64,000 bases of DNA, taken from contig JAHCMI010000027.1 in the NCBI GenBank assembly GCA_019192545.1, positions 1-64,000 on the forward strand, read 5' to 3'. The notes under the pieces are model-generated. The model made no database searches. It saw only the letters and a program-made list of their open reading frames with translations, and had not been told where the DNA came from. Source of the DNA: Rivularia sp. MS3. Lineage in GTDB: Bacteria > Cyanobacteriota > Cyanobacteriia > Cyanobacteriales > Nostocaceae. This document shows, piece after piece, positions 47,268-55,328 of this stretch (its first letter is position 1; every line of letters starts with the position of its first letter). The translations under genes were made by a program, and so were the position numbers.

Positions 47268-47306
47268 TTTGTTTGTAGTAAGGAATTTATTCCTTATTTT
47301 AAATTC

Positions 47307-47378
47307 GTAGGGTGCGTTACGGCGCGACGAAAAATTAAGGTAATCATATAATATGTTCAGAATCGCGCCTAACGTACC
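47307..47378. repeat. GTAGGGTGCGTTACGG-type inverted repeat
   Basis: GTAGGGTGCGTTACGGCGCG faces CGCGCCTAACGTACC across a short AT-rich centre, giving a fold-back unit upstream of the oxygenase. Confidence 0.6.
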
Positions 47379-47473
47379 AAATAAATTATTATTTAAACAG
47401 TTGCGGTGCGTTGCACTCCGTGACAACACACCTTACAAAATTACTTTTTATGCTTTTGAAATTATGGAAATAT

Positions 47474-47506
47474 AAACCGCAGAAACGCGGAGAGCGCACA
47501 GGAAAG
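47474..47506. repeat. CCGCAGA dispersed repeat
   Basis: AACCGCAGAAACGCGGAGAG with GCGCACAGGAAAG, of the same class as 33301-33342 and 57940-57976. Confidence 0.5.
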
Positions 47507-47638
47507 AATTATAGAGAGGCAAAAGTAAGATAGCGATAAACCGCTTACTAAGAACAAAGAAACATTATCAGTAAATTTACTAATTAATGAATATAAAATT
47601 GCTGAATAAACTGAATTTACCAATTAACTGATTTGAAT

Positions 47639-48052
47639 ATGAGCGATAATATTATTTCTATTTATTTAGATTGCGATAATGATGTAGTGTCTTTTGAAAA
47701 AGAGACTTTTAAAGTAAGTCGATTGAAAGAGTTGATGATAAGGGAAGTAAGAAAAGAAGCGCACTACAAGAACAGAAAGTTGGGAACAATTCCCAAATTT
47801 CAACAAATTACTATAGGATAAGAAAAAATAAATTTTACTTACATCAAATTTGAAACTACTAGAGAATGTCAAATTATTCAAATTAATGGAAAAGGTTGGC
47901 AGAAAGGAAAGTTAAATATTGAAATATGTATATTACCTGATAGTAATAAACCCGATCAAGTTAATTTACAATTCTTTCCAGAACAACCTCTTAAACCAGA
48001 ATTACCTTTAGATGATATGCGGGAGATGATTCAAATTGCTGATGGTGCGTGA
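47639..48052 (+). pseudogene. KGK-domain gene with one in-frame stop
   Basis: The frame from ATG 47639 hits TAA at 47819-47821 and then stays open in the same frame for 76 codons to TGA 48050-48052, giving KINFTYIKFETTRECQIIQI, then the hallmark GWQKGKL and ending QPLKPELPLDDMREMIQ. This is the KGK domain, a small cyanobacterial family of unknown function. A single nonsense change disables it, with no other damage. The 3' end merges into a GGTGCGTGACGC repeat. Confidence 0.75.
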
Positions 48053-48105
48053 CGCTATTATCAAATTAGTAATTACTAACAAAATTTTCATGAGCGTCAC
48101 ACACC
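48044..48105. repeat. GGTGCGTGACGC inverted-repeat unit
   Basis: GGTGCGTGACGC faces AGCGTCACACACC; it overlaps the last codons of the KGK relic. Confidence 0.6.
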
Positions 48106-48111
48106 CTACAG

Positions 48112-48209
48112 TTATACAGCTCGTATTAAGAAATTTATCCCTTCCCTTCTCCTTAATAAGGAGAGGGGTGCCTGGAAGGCGGGGTGAGGTTTCGCTGAAA
48201 TTCGCTATA
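48112..48209. mobile_element. MITE-like CCTCTCCTT element
   Basis: Contains CTTCTCCTTAATAAGGAGAG and GGCGGGGTGAGG and ends TTCGCTATA, the same end motif as the elements at 6407 and 50341. It touches the ychF stop codon at 48210-48212. Confidence 0.55.
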
Positions 48210-49298
48210 TTAATTTGTCAAAAACAACATTACATCCCCTTCTTTGACAACATAAGCTTTTCCTTCAGCGCGAACTAAGCCTTTTTCCTTTGCAGAACTT
48301 AACGAACCAGAAGCTACTAAATCCTCATAACTAACTGTTTCTGCACGAATAAATCCTTTTTCAAAATCGCTGTGAATTACTCCTGCTGCCTGGGGTGCTG
48401 ACATTCCAGCTTTAATTGTCCAAGCGCGAGTTTCTTTTTCTCCTGATGTGAAATATGTCCGCAAACCTAATAAGTCATAGGTAGCACGAATCAAAGATTT
48501 TAAACCACCTTCTTCGACACCCAACGACTCTAGAAAATCTTTTCTTTCTTCATCAGATAATTCAATTAACTCCGATTCTACCTGTGCGGAAACTATCACT
48601 ACCTGAGCATCTTCTTTAGCTGCAATTTCTCGCACTTGCTCTACATATTTATTTCCGGTAGATAAATCATCTTCGGAAACATTGGCAGCATAAATAATCT
48701 TTTTCGCACTTAACAATGTCAAAGGCTTAATTATTTCTGCTTCTTCTTCACTTAAATTTATCTGACGAACAGATTTACCTTCATTTAATTCTGCCGCTAC
48801 TTTTTCTAGTACCGACATTTCATATTGAGCATCTTTATTAGCTCTTGCTTGCTTGCGAGTACGTTCCATCCGACGCTCAACTTGCGCTAAATCTGCTAAA
48901 ACAAGCTCTAAATTAATAACTTCAATATCTCGTGCTGGCCCAACCGTACCAGAAACGTGAATTACATCATCATCTTCAAAACAACGTACCACATGAACGA
49001 TCGCATCAGTTTCGCGAATATTGGACAAAAACTGGTTGCCCAATCCTTCACCCTTACTCGCACCCTTCACCAAACCAGCGATATCAACAAATTCCACCCG
49101 CGCTGGCACAATTTGCTTTGCAGAAGAAATCTTCGCTAAAACCTCTAACCGCTCATCTGGTACAGAAACCACACCGACATTCGGCTCAATGGTACAAAAA
49201 GGAAAATTAGCAGCTTCAGCCTTAGCATTTGCCACTAAAGCATTAAATAAAGTAGATTTTCCTACATTAGGAAGTCCGACAATCCCGGCTCTTAGCAT
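48210..49298 (-). CDS. ychF: Redox-regulated ATPase/GTPase YchF
   Basis: A 362-residue Obg-type P-loop protein: Walker [10 protein letters not shown]3 [19 protein letters not shown] and an NVSE motif in place of the usual NKxD, which in YchF shifts preference from GTP to ATP. Helical arm about 130-200 and a C-terminal TGS domain complete it. It acts in translation-linked stress control. Conserved single-copy housekeeping gene, length normal. Confidence 0.95.
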   Translation of the reverse strand: MLRAGIVGLPNVGKSTLFNALVANAKAEAANFPFCTIEPNVGVVSVPDERLEVLAKISSAKQIVPARVEFVDIAGLVKGASKGEGLGNQFLSNIRETDAIVHVVRCFEDDDVIHVSGTVGPARDIEVINLELVLADLAQVERRMERTRKQARANKDAQYEMSVLEKVAAELNEGKSVRQINLSEEEAEIIKPLTLLSAKKIIYAANVSEDDLSTGNKYVEQVREIAAKEDAQVVIVSAQVESELIELSDEERKDFLESLGVEEGGLKSLIRATYDLLGLRTYFTSGEKETRAWTIKAGMSAPQAAGVIHSDFEKGFIRAETVSYEDLVASGSLSSAKEKGLVRAEGKAYVVKEGDVMLFLTN

Positions 49299-49360
49299 TT
49301 TGGATTTTAGATTTTAGATTTGTAATTCACAGGTTATCTTAAATCCAACAGCAATTTGTT

Positions 49361-49510
49361 TCAAATTGGTTTAGGCACGGGTTGCGGTTGCGGAGTCGGA
49401 ACTGGTTGAGGCATGGGTTGGGGTGTTGGTGTTGGTGTTGGTGTTGGTGGTGGTGCGGGTGCTGGTGTTGGATTTGGTCCTGGTATGCCTATTAATCGAG
49501 AAAAAATCAT
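49361..49510 (-). CDS. Proline/threonine-rich microprotein
   Basis: A 49-codon frame from ATG 49508-49510 to TGA 49361-49363. After MIFSRLIGIPGPNP it is almost all alternating Pro with Thr/Ala/Gln, from a GGTGTT hexamer-type array. The in-frame periodicity supports coding, but it could be chance low complexity. No good ribosome site. Function not known; proline repeats could span the periplasm or bind SH3 domains. Confidence 0.4.
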   Translation of the reverse strand: MIFSRLIGIPGPNPTPAPAPPPTPTPTPTPQPMPQPVPTPQPQPVPKPI

Positions 49511-49667
49511 TATTTAGCAGAATTTAACTTTTCTATCCCAACTTAAATAATAATTATTTCCTTTGACATCCTCCTAACAGGTTATGTCAAATTGAAGAGA
49601 TTAAAACTTAAAATTATTCTACCTTTGACCTTTAACCTTTAACCTCTGCCCTTTGCCCTTTAACCTA

Positions 49668-50228
49668 CTAAATGACTTTTGTTTTTGCCTTTTTTAAAAA
49701 TGCGGCTCTAGCTAAAACGGTGGTTAAGCCAAAAATTATAGAAGGTTCGGGAACGGTTTTGCTGTTAAAGGTAACGTTGAGGTTACTTGGCTGCAAAGCT
49801 TCTAGTTCTCCATCGTTAAAGAAAAACGATTTACTACTATCTGTAGGATTGCTAAAATCAACTCTTCCGTTAAATAAATCTGTATCGTTCGGATTACTAA
49901 AAACAAAACTTGTTAGTTCCCCGTTATCCGAAAAATTGGCAGATGTGATATCAAATTCTTCAACAGTTGGAGGAATTACTTGATTATTAAATTCCTCAAT
50001 CGTGAAAGTCAAATCGCCAGTTTTGAAAGGTTCTGTTTCAAAGTTAAATGTTGCCGAACCAGAAAATGTATTACCCTCAAATAATGGATTCTTTTCACCA
50101 TTCTCTAAAAACTCTATCCCGCTGGCATTCCAGTCAAACGAACCATTTACTTCTGTCGCTCGCGCAGAAAAACTAGGCAGAGCAATTGCTATTAAAGAGC
50201 CTAGCATTAAAATATTAGTGAATCGCAT
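49668..50228 (-). CDS. PEP-CTERM-like exported protein
   Basis: A 186-residue protein: signal peptide (MLGSLIAIALPSFSARA), middle beta-rich region with GSATFNFETEP and FTIEEFNNQ, and a C terminus VPEP, a hydrophobic stretch and basic tail (KKAKTK). The hydrophobic part contains an Arg (VLARAAF), so it is a somewhat degenerate PEP-CTERM. Probably exosortase-sorted to the surface. Confidence 0.75.
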   Translation of the reverse strand: MRFTNILMLGSLIAIALPSFSARATEVNGSFDWNASGIEFLENGEKNPLFEGNTFSGSATFNFETEPFKTGDLTFTIEEFNNQVIPPTVEEFDITSANFSDNGELTSFVFSNPNDTDLFNGRVDFSNPTDSSKSFFFNDGELEALQPSNLNVTFNSKTVPEPSIIFGLTTVLARAAFLKKAKTKVI

Positions 50229-50340
50229 AAAAACTGAGTTTAAGTCTAAATCTTATACATGAACATACCAGTAAAATTAACTAGGAAGTCAGCTTTATAC
50301 AATCTTTAAATATCAGTATTAATAACAATAATCAGATTTA

Positions 50341-50481
50341 TATAGCGTTTTCACAGCAACTGAGGTATAGCAATTACCTCACCCCCGATAAAACTGTGCT
50401 TTATCTCCCCTCTCCTTGTTAAGGAGAGGGGTTGGGGGTGAGGTTTTGAGTTATACCTGGCGGAGATTGAGAAACGCTATA
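50341..50481. mobile_element. MITE-like element with TATAGCG ends
   Basis: Begins TATAGCGTTTTC and ends GAGAAACGCTATA, inverted ends like those of 6407-6536. Inner ACCTCACCCCC/GGGGGTGAGGT and CTCTCCTTG/AAGGAGAG blocks. 141 bp, no coding capacity. Confidence 0.7.
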
Positions 50482-50674
50482 AGGTTGAAAAGTTAGAAGT
50501 TAGGAGTAATTTAACTTTTAAGCTTACTTATTGCCTATCTCATTGTGATTAATTCATCGTTTAGCAAATCTTTGATTTGTGCAACCACAACGCAATGGTA
50601 ATTAGTAATTGTCAATTGTTAATTGAGAATAGGGCATTGATAATTGTTAATTGATAGTTGCTAATTCGTTAATT

Positions 50675-52171
50675 GTGAATCAAAACCAAACTCCCCTGCT
50701 CGATGCCATCATATCTAATGCTAAACGTCCCCACGCTGCTTTTTATACACCTGGGCACAAGCAAGGAAAAGGAATTTCTTTAAAATTAACCGATTACTTT
50801 GGTAAATCTGTATTTACTGCCGATTTAACCGAACTAACGGAATTAGATTGTCTTTTCGCTCCTGATGGAGTTATCCAACAAGCCCAACAACTCGCCGCTG
50901 AAGCTTTCGGTAGTTGGCAAACTTGGTTTTTGGTTAATGGCTCCACCTGCGGCATAGAAGCGGTAATTATGGCGACATGCTGCGACGGCGACAAAATTAT
51001 TCTTCCCCGCAACGTTCATTCTTCGGTAATTTCAGGTTTAATTCTTTCCGGTGCAATACCAATCTTTATTAACCCCGAATACGATACAAATTTAGGTATT
51101 GCTCATGGTATCAGCATTGAAAGTTTAGAAACAGCACTACAAAAACATGCCGATGCTAAAGCCGTGATGATGGTTTACCCGACATATTACGGAGTATGTG
51201 GAGATATTAGAGCGATCGCCCAACTTACCCACGAATACAATATTCCCTTGATAGTAGACGAAGCCCACGGCGCACATTTTGCCTTCCACCCCAAATTCCC
51301 GATATCAGCCTTAGCAGCAGGAGCCGATTTAACCGTACAGTCAATCCATAAAACCCTTGGTGCCATGACTCAAGCATCGATGCTGCACTTACAAGGTGAA
51401 AGAATTAATATTAACCGTCTCAATAAATCACTACAACTGACTCAATCTACAAGCCCCAGCTATTTATTACTAGCTTCCCTAGATGCGGCACGGCAACAAA
51501 TAGCACTCAACGGCGAAAAATTACTTACCCGTACCTTGCAATTAGCACAAGAAGCCCGAAATCAAATCAGCAAAATACCTCAATTATCAATTTTATCCCT
51601 CTCCCCCTCTTCCCTCTCCTTAGACAAAACCCGCTTAACGGTAATAGTTTCCCAACTAGGAATAACCGGATTTGAAGCAGAAGAAATTTTAGACGAGAAA
51701 TTTAATGTAACCCCGGAATTTGCTTGCTTAAAAACTGTCACATTTATTATCAGCTTGGGTAACACAAAAGAAGATATAGAACAATTAATCAAAGCCTTCA
51801 CCGAATTAGCCAAACAATATAGAAAACCCCTCCTCGCAATTGAGAAAGGGTTAGAAAATAATCAAAAGGCAGCAACTATCAAACTAGTTTCTCAGGCTTT
51901 GGCTGGGAATCAGAGTTTAGTACTATCACCGCGTCAAGCATTTTTCGCTGCAACAGAAACTTTACCCATAAAGGAAACAATCAACCGTACCAGTGCAGAA
52001 ACTGTTTGTCCCTATCCTCCCGGAATTCCGTTATTGATTCCCGGAGAAATCATAACTTCCACAGTTGTGGAACATTTATTAAAAGTGAAAGCGATGGGAG
52101 GATTTATCAGTAATTGTGCCGATACTAGCTTGTGTACTTTGAAAGTTGTAGCAGATGGGCATGGGGCATAG
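50675..52171 (+). CDS. PLP-dependent Orn/Lys/Arg decarboxylase
   Basis: A 498-residue fold-type I enzyme of the short SpeA/YaaO-like group: HAAFYTPGHKQGKG, NGSTCGIEA, DEAHGAH and the PLP lysine in SIHKTLGA. The C-terminal domain ends with YPPGIPLLIPGE. It decarboxylates a basic amino acid, most likely arginine or lysine, giving agmatine or cadaverine in polyamine synthesis. The start is the GTG at 50675; a TTG lies 8 codons upstream. Confidence 0.88.
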   Translation: MNQNQTPLLDAIISNAKRPHAAFYTPGHKQGKGISLKLTDYFGKSVFTADLTELTELDCLFAPDGVIQQAQQLAAEAFGSWQTWFLVNGSTCGIEAVIMATCCDGDKIILPRNVHSSVISGLILSGAIPIFINPEYDTNLGIAHGISIESLETALQKHADAKAVMMVYPTYYGVCGDIRAIAQLTHEYNIPLIVDEAHGAHFAFHPKFPISALAAGADLTVQSIHKTLGAMTQASMLHLQGERININRLNKSLQLTQSTSPSYLLLASLDAARQQIALNGEKLLTRTLQLAQEARNQISKIPQLSILSLSPSSLSLDKTRLTVIVSQLGITGFEAEEILDEKFNVTPEFACLKTVTFIISLGNTKEDIEQLIKAFTELAKQYRKPLLAIEKGLENNQKAATIKLVSQALAGNQSLVLSPRQAFFAATETLPIKETINRTSAETVCPYPPGIPLLIPGEIITSTVVEHLLKVKAMGGFISNCADTSLCTLKVVADGHGA

Positions 52172-52286
52172 GGCATTGGTAATTGGTAGTCAGTAATAGA
52201 GAAAGAAAGATTTATAAATCATCTGTAGGGGGAGCATCTTGCTCCTTGATTGCTTCCCAAATTCTCCATGCTCAATGCCCAATCCC

Positions 52287-52871
52287 TTATCTTCTCAAAA
52301 CCACTTGAAAAGAATTTAAATATCCCCTAATACTTTTTCCAAGATACTTTTCCTGTTCTTTGGTGGTGATTACCATTGCTTGATACAAACGCCCTTCAGC
52401 GAAAAACATGCGGTTTCTGGTGATTTTTCCGGCTGAGTTGATATAAGTAAATTCTTTCCCCGGCTGGTTGTTATAACTACGGATATCTTGCTGATCGATT
52501 AATCTAGATTTCGTAGTTTTTAATGCCATATCTCGGGCATTATTCAGCACTACTTCGGGATTCGCCATTTTGCCGTAACTATGAGGAAAATCGTTGTAAG
52601 CTACAACATAGGCTACCTGCTGTTTAGGAGGTTTCGCCAGAAATATATTCAAGTTAATTTCTCCCATGAATGTTTTTTTCGTTTCACTCATGGATCTAGG
52701 CATTCCCGGCATTAACACCTTAAAGCTACCGTCTGGAGAATTAAATACTTTCCATTGTGACTTCTTAGCTGCTTGCGCTGTAGCTGTTTGCTGTTGGTTT
52801 ACTTCTAAGACAGCAAAGCTGCTAAATATTAAACCGGCAGCCATCAGGGGTAATAAAGCTTTTTTTGTCAT
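52287..52871 (-). CDS. Exported protein of unknown function
   Basis: A 194-residue protein with signal peptide (LLPLMAAGLIFSSFA, TATAQA cut) and one domain: WKVFNSPDGSFKVLMPGMP, then YVVAYNDFP and RMFFAEGRLYQAMV, ending YLNSFQVV. I have seen this pattern in small cyanobacterial periplasmic proteins but cannot name the function. Complete; upstream of glk in the same direction with a 48-bp gap to the end of glk, so co-transcription is possible. Confidence 0.7.
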   Translation of the reverse strand: MTKKALLPLMAAGLIFSSFAVLEVNQQQTATAQAAKKSQWKVFNSPDGSFKVLMPGMPRSMSETKKTFMGEINLNIFLAKPPKQQVAYVVAYNDFPHSYGKMANPEVVLNNARDMALKTTKSRLIDQQDIRSYNNQPGKEFTYINSAGKITRNRMFFAEGRLYQAMVITTKEQEKYLGKSIRGYLNSFQVVLRR

Positions 52872-52919
52872 AGTTGTTGCTTAAGAAGATGCTGATATTA
52901 CTTATTGCGTAAGCTTCTG

Positions 52920-53945
52920 TTATAACCTAGAAGCACTAATAGCAGCACCTATTAAACCAACTTGCGAGTTGAGAATTATATGTACGGGTACGTCTTCTAA
53001 AATGCTTCGCATTCTACCTTTACTACTGAAATTTAAGAGAAAATTACCGTTTTGAATCAAAGGAAGTATTTTGGGTGCGATTCCTCCAGCAACGTACAAT
53101 CCACCGTATGGTAATAGTTTTAACGCCAAATTTCCCGCTTCTGCTCCGTATGCATCGACAAACAACTGCATCGTCTGCTCGGAAAGGCGATCGCTTTGAT
53201 TGACAGCAGCCGTACCAATTGCTGCACCTGGATCTACGGTCTTTTCTTTCCCTGCTTCTTGCTTCCAGGTGGTGACGATTTGAGCAATTTCTGGCGATTC
53301 GGGAGCGATTTTTCTATCTCGTAAAAATTCATAAATAGATACTATTCCCATACCGGAAACTACCCGCTCTACCGATACTCTTTGAATATCGTGTTTATCA
53401 AGAAGATATTTCAATAGTTGAAATTCCAATTCGGTACGAGGTGCAAAGTCGGAATGTCCGCCTTCTGAAGGAAATATCTGATACATATCTCCGGTTTTGA
53501 TTAAAAATCCCTGTCCCAAACCCGTACCTGCTCCCAGAATACCAATTGGAGCTTCAAGATTTGGTTTTCCTGCTTGCAAGGTTAGTACATCTTCTTTTTC
53601 CAAACCCAAAATTCCAAAACCAACGGCAGCAAAATCGTTGATTAAAGAAATAGATGCAATACCTAATTGTTCTTCCAAACGGGAGCTATCGAGAAACCAA
53701 GCCAAGTTAGTCAATTTTGCAGTATTGTTAACTACAGGACCAGCAATTGCAAAACAAGCTTTTTGAGGTATATCCGTCGTATTTGCAGCTGTCAAAAACT
53801 GCTTTACTATCGGAACTAAATCGGGAAAATCCTTGCTAGGATAACGTTCTTCATACAATGTACGCAATACAGGTTTTTCTGACGCTTCAACCAAGCGCAA
53901 AATAGTTTTGGTACCGCCGATATCTCCCGCTAATAATAATGTCAT
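52920..53945 (-). CDS. glk: Glucokinase
   Basis: A 341-residue ROK/Glk-type kinase: ATP phosphate loop LLAGDIGGTKT, sugar-binding CFAIAGPV and SLINDFAAVG, GAGTGLGQGFL, and late YVAGGIAPK. It phosphorylates glucose to G6P for glycolysis or the oxidative pentose-phosphate pathway. Length and motifs are normal; housekeeping role. Confidence 0.95.
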   Translation of the reverse strand: MTLLLAGDIGGTKTILRLVEASEKPVLRTLYEERYPSKDFPDLVPIVKQFLTAANTTDIPQKACFAIAGPVVNNTAKLTNLAWFLDSSRLEEQLGIASISLINDFAAVGFGILGLEKEDVLTLQAGKPNLEAPIGILGAGTGLGQGFLIKTGDMYQIFPSEGGHSDFAPRTELEFQLLKYLLDKHDIQRVSVERVVSGMGIVSIYEFLRDRKIAPESPEIAQIVTTWKQEAGKEKTVDPGAAIGTAAVNQSDRLSEQTMQLFVDAYGAEAGNLALKLLPYGGLYVAGGIAPKILPLIQNGNFLLNFSSKGRMRSILEDVPVHIILNSQVGLIGAAISASRL

Positions 53946-53993
53946 GGTTAGTTGTTAGTTGTTAGTTGATAGTTATTAGTAGTTAGTTGCAGT
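53946..53993. repeat. GTTAGTT short tandem repeats
   Basis: GTTAGTTGTTAGTTGTTAG-type heptamers directly upstream of glk. A mirror set ACTAACAACTAACC lies at 54163-54194. Confidence 0.75.
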
Positions 53994-54194
53994 AAGTATA
54001 AGCTAATTTCAATCTAGTAATGGGAACGTCTCACTCCCTTAAAGCATAGTGCCAGGAAAACCCTAACACTATAATCAAAAATAATTTAGATTGTAAATTA
54101 TTTAGTATTTATTTAGGCTCTCTTGACTCCTAACTCAAAACGAGTAACTCCTAACTTTTACCACTAACAACTAACCACTAACAACTAACAACTA

Positions 54195-54842
54195 TTAATT
54201 AAACCTCACCACTTCTTCGACTTCTGTCAAATGAGAAGTATCTCCTGCAAGTTCCAATAACCATTCGGGTTCTTTACGGACGATTTTTACTAAACTGCAT
54301 AAAGAAGCTTTAACTTCTTTTATGGCTAAATCTCCTATAAACCCCATAGCGGCACCTAATACCGATGCACCATGCGCGACTAATAAAATATTTTTTGGAG
54401 AATATTCCCTTGCCAAACATCTAGCAGTTTGTGCGGAGCGTCGGCGCATTTTTTGACGAGTTTCAGGGTAATTAACGGCTATTCGGGGAGTGTAGCTAAC
54501 ATCAATATAAGGATATATTTCTAATAATTCTTGAATTGAATGTCTTTGTGGTTCTTCAGTCATCCAATTGGGGTTTAACCATTCACTTAATCCCGTTTCT
54601 AACTTTATCGGTAAATCTAGAACCGATGCAACTGCTGCTGCTGTTTGTACGGTACGTAAAAATGGAGAAGCAAAAATATGGTGAATTTCTTCTGTTTTGA
54701 GACGGTTAGCTAATTGCTGTGCCTGTACCATACCATCATCTGATAGCGGTGGATCGTAACGTCTTTCGGCTGTTAAAAACCAGTCAGGATTTACAAAGTC
54801 AAGACGATTGGCATGTCTAGCCATCCAGATGATTTGGGACAT
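54195..54842 (-). CDS. Histidine phosphatase (phosphoglycerate mutase-like)
   Basis: A 215-residue protein with the phospho-histidine motif MARHAN (RHG variant RHA, H near residue 9), ASPFLRTVQTAA and the second His in VAHGASV. Family members dephosphorylate sugar phosphates, phosphoproteins or nucleotides; substrate not fixed. The RHA in place of RHG is a common variant. Near glk, but divergent promoters cannot be distinguished. Confidence 0.85.
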   Translation of the reverse strand: MSQIIWMARHANRLDFVNPDWFLTAERRYDPPLSDDGMVQAQQLANRLKTEEIHHIFASPFLRTVQTAAAVASVLDLPIKLETGLSEWLNPNWMTEEPQRHSIQELLEIYPYIDVSYTPRIAVNYPETRQKMRRRSAQTARCLAREYSPKNILLVAHGASVLGAAMGFIGDLAIKEVKASLCSLVKIVRKEPEWLLELAGDTSHLTEVEEVVRFN

Positions 54843-55035
54843 GAGATAAAAGCTGAAATTAATGCAGAATCAATATTATCGCATCAATAGTAATTGTTTG
54901 TCGGCATTCAACCCAAAGAAACCCCTGCAAGGTATAGAGTCAAAACAATAATTTTGATAAAAGTCAAGTTTATTTGTATTGCTTCTAGCCATAAACTATT
55001 TAAATAATCACCGAAAAGTCATTAAAAAAGCAATC

Positions 55036-55143
55036 ATGGAAACCAACATACTAGATTTAGTCACGGCAGGAATCGCACTATTAATTCTCATCGGGGGAAT
55101 GTTAATGATGTTTACCACGGTATTTACGACTAAAGGGAAATGA
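55036..55143 (+). CDS. Small single-span membrane protein (35 aa)
   Basis: METNILDLVTAGIALLILI is followed by GGMLMMFTTVFTTKGK. One hydrophobic span (about 8-28) with a Glu/Asp-rich N end and Lys C end. Cyanobacterial photosynthetic and NDH complexes contain many such small subunits, but this does not match one I know. Start ATG 55036, stop TGA 55141-55143. Confidence 0.5.
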   Translation: METNILDLVTAGIALLILIGGMLMMFTTVFTTKGK

Positions 55144-55328
55144 GAGTTAGGAGTTAGGAGTTAGGAGTTATGAGTTATGAGTTTAAAATTATATTTTTGC
55201 CCTTTCTCCTTGTCTCCTTCTCCCCTTGCCCCCCGCTCTGTGTTTCCATAACAATTTCCCGTAAAATAACAACCACATTCGCTATATAATGTCGCTTGTT
55301 TAAGGGTAATTTTGCCACTGGGGAAGAG

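Noticed and set aside
47268-47429. N-terminal extension of the 2OG oxygenase
   Set aside because: It runs through the fold-back repeat at 47307-47378, and family proteins start at the IPIIDL region.
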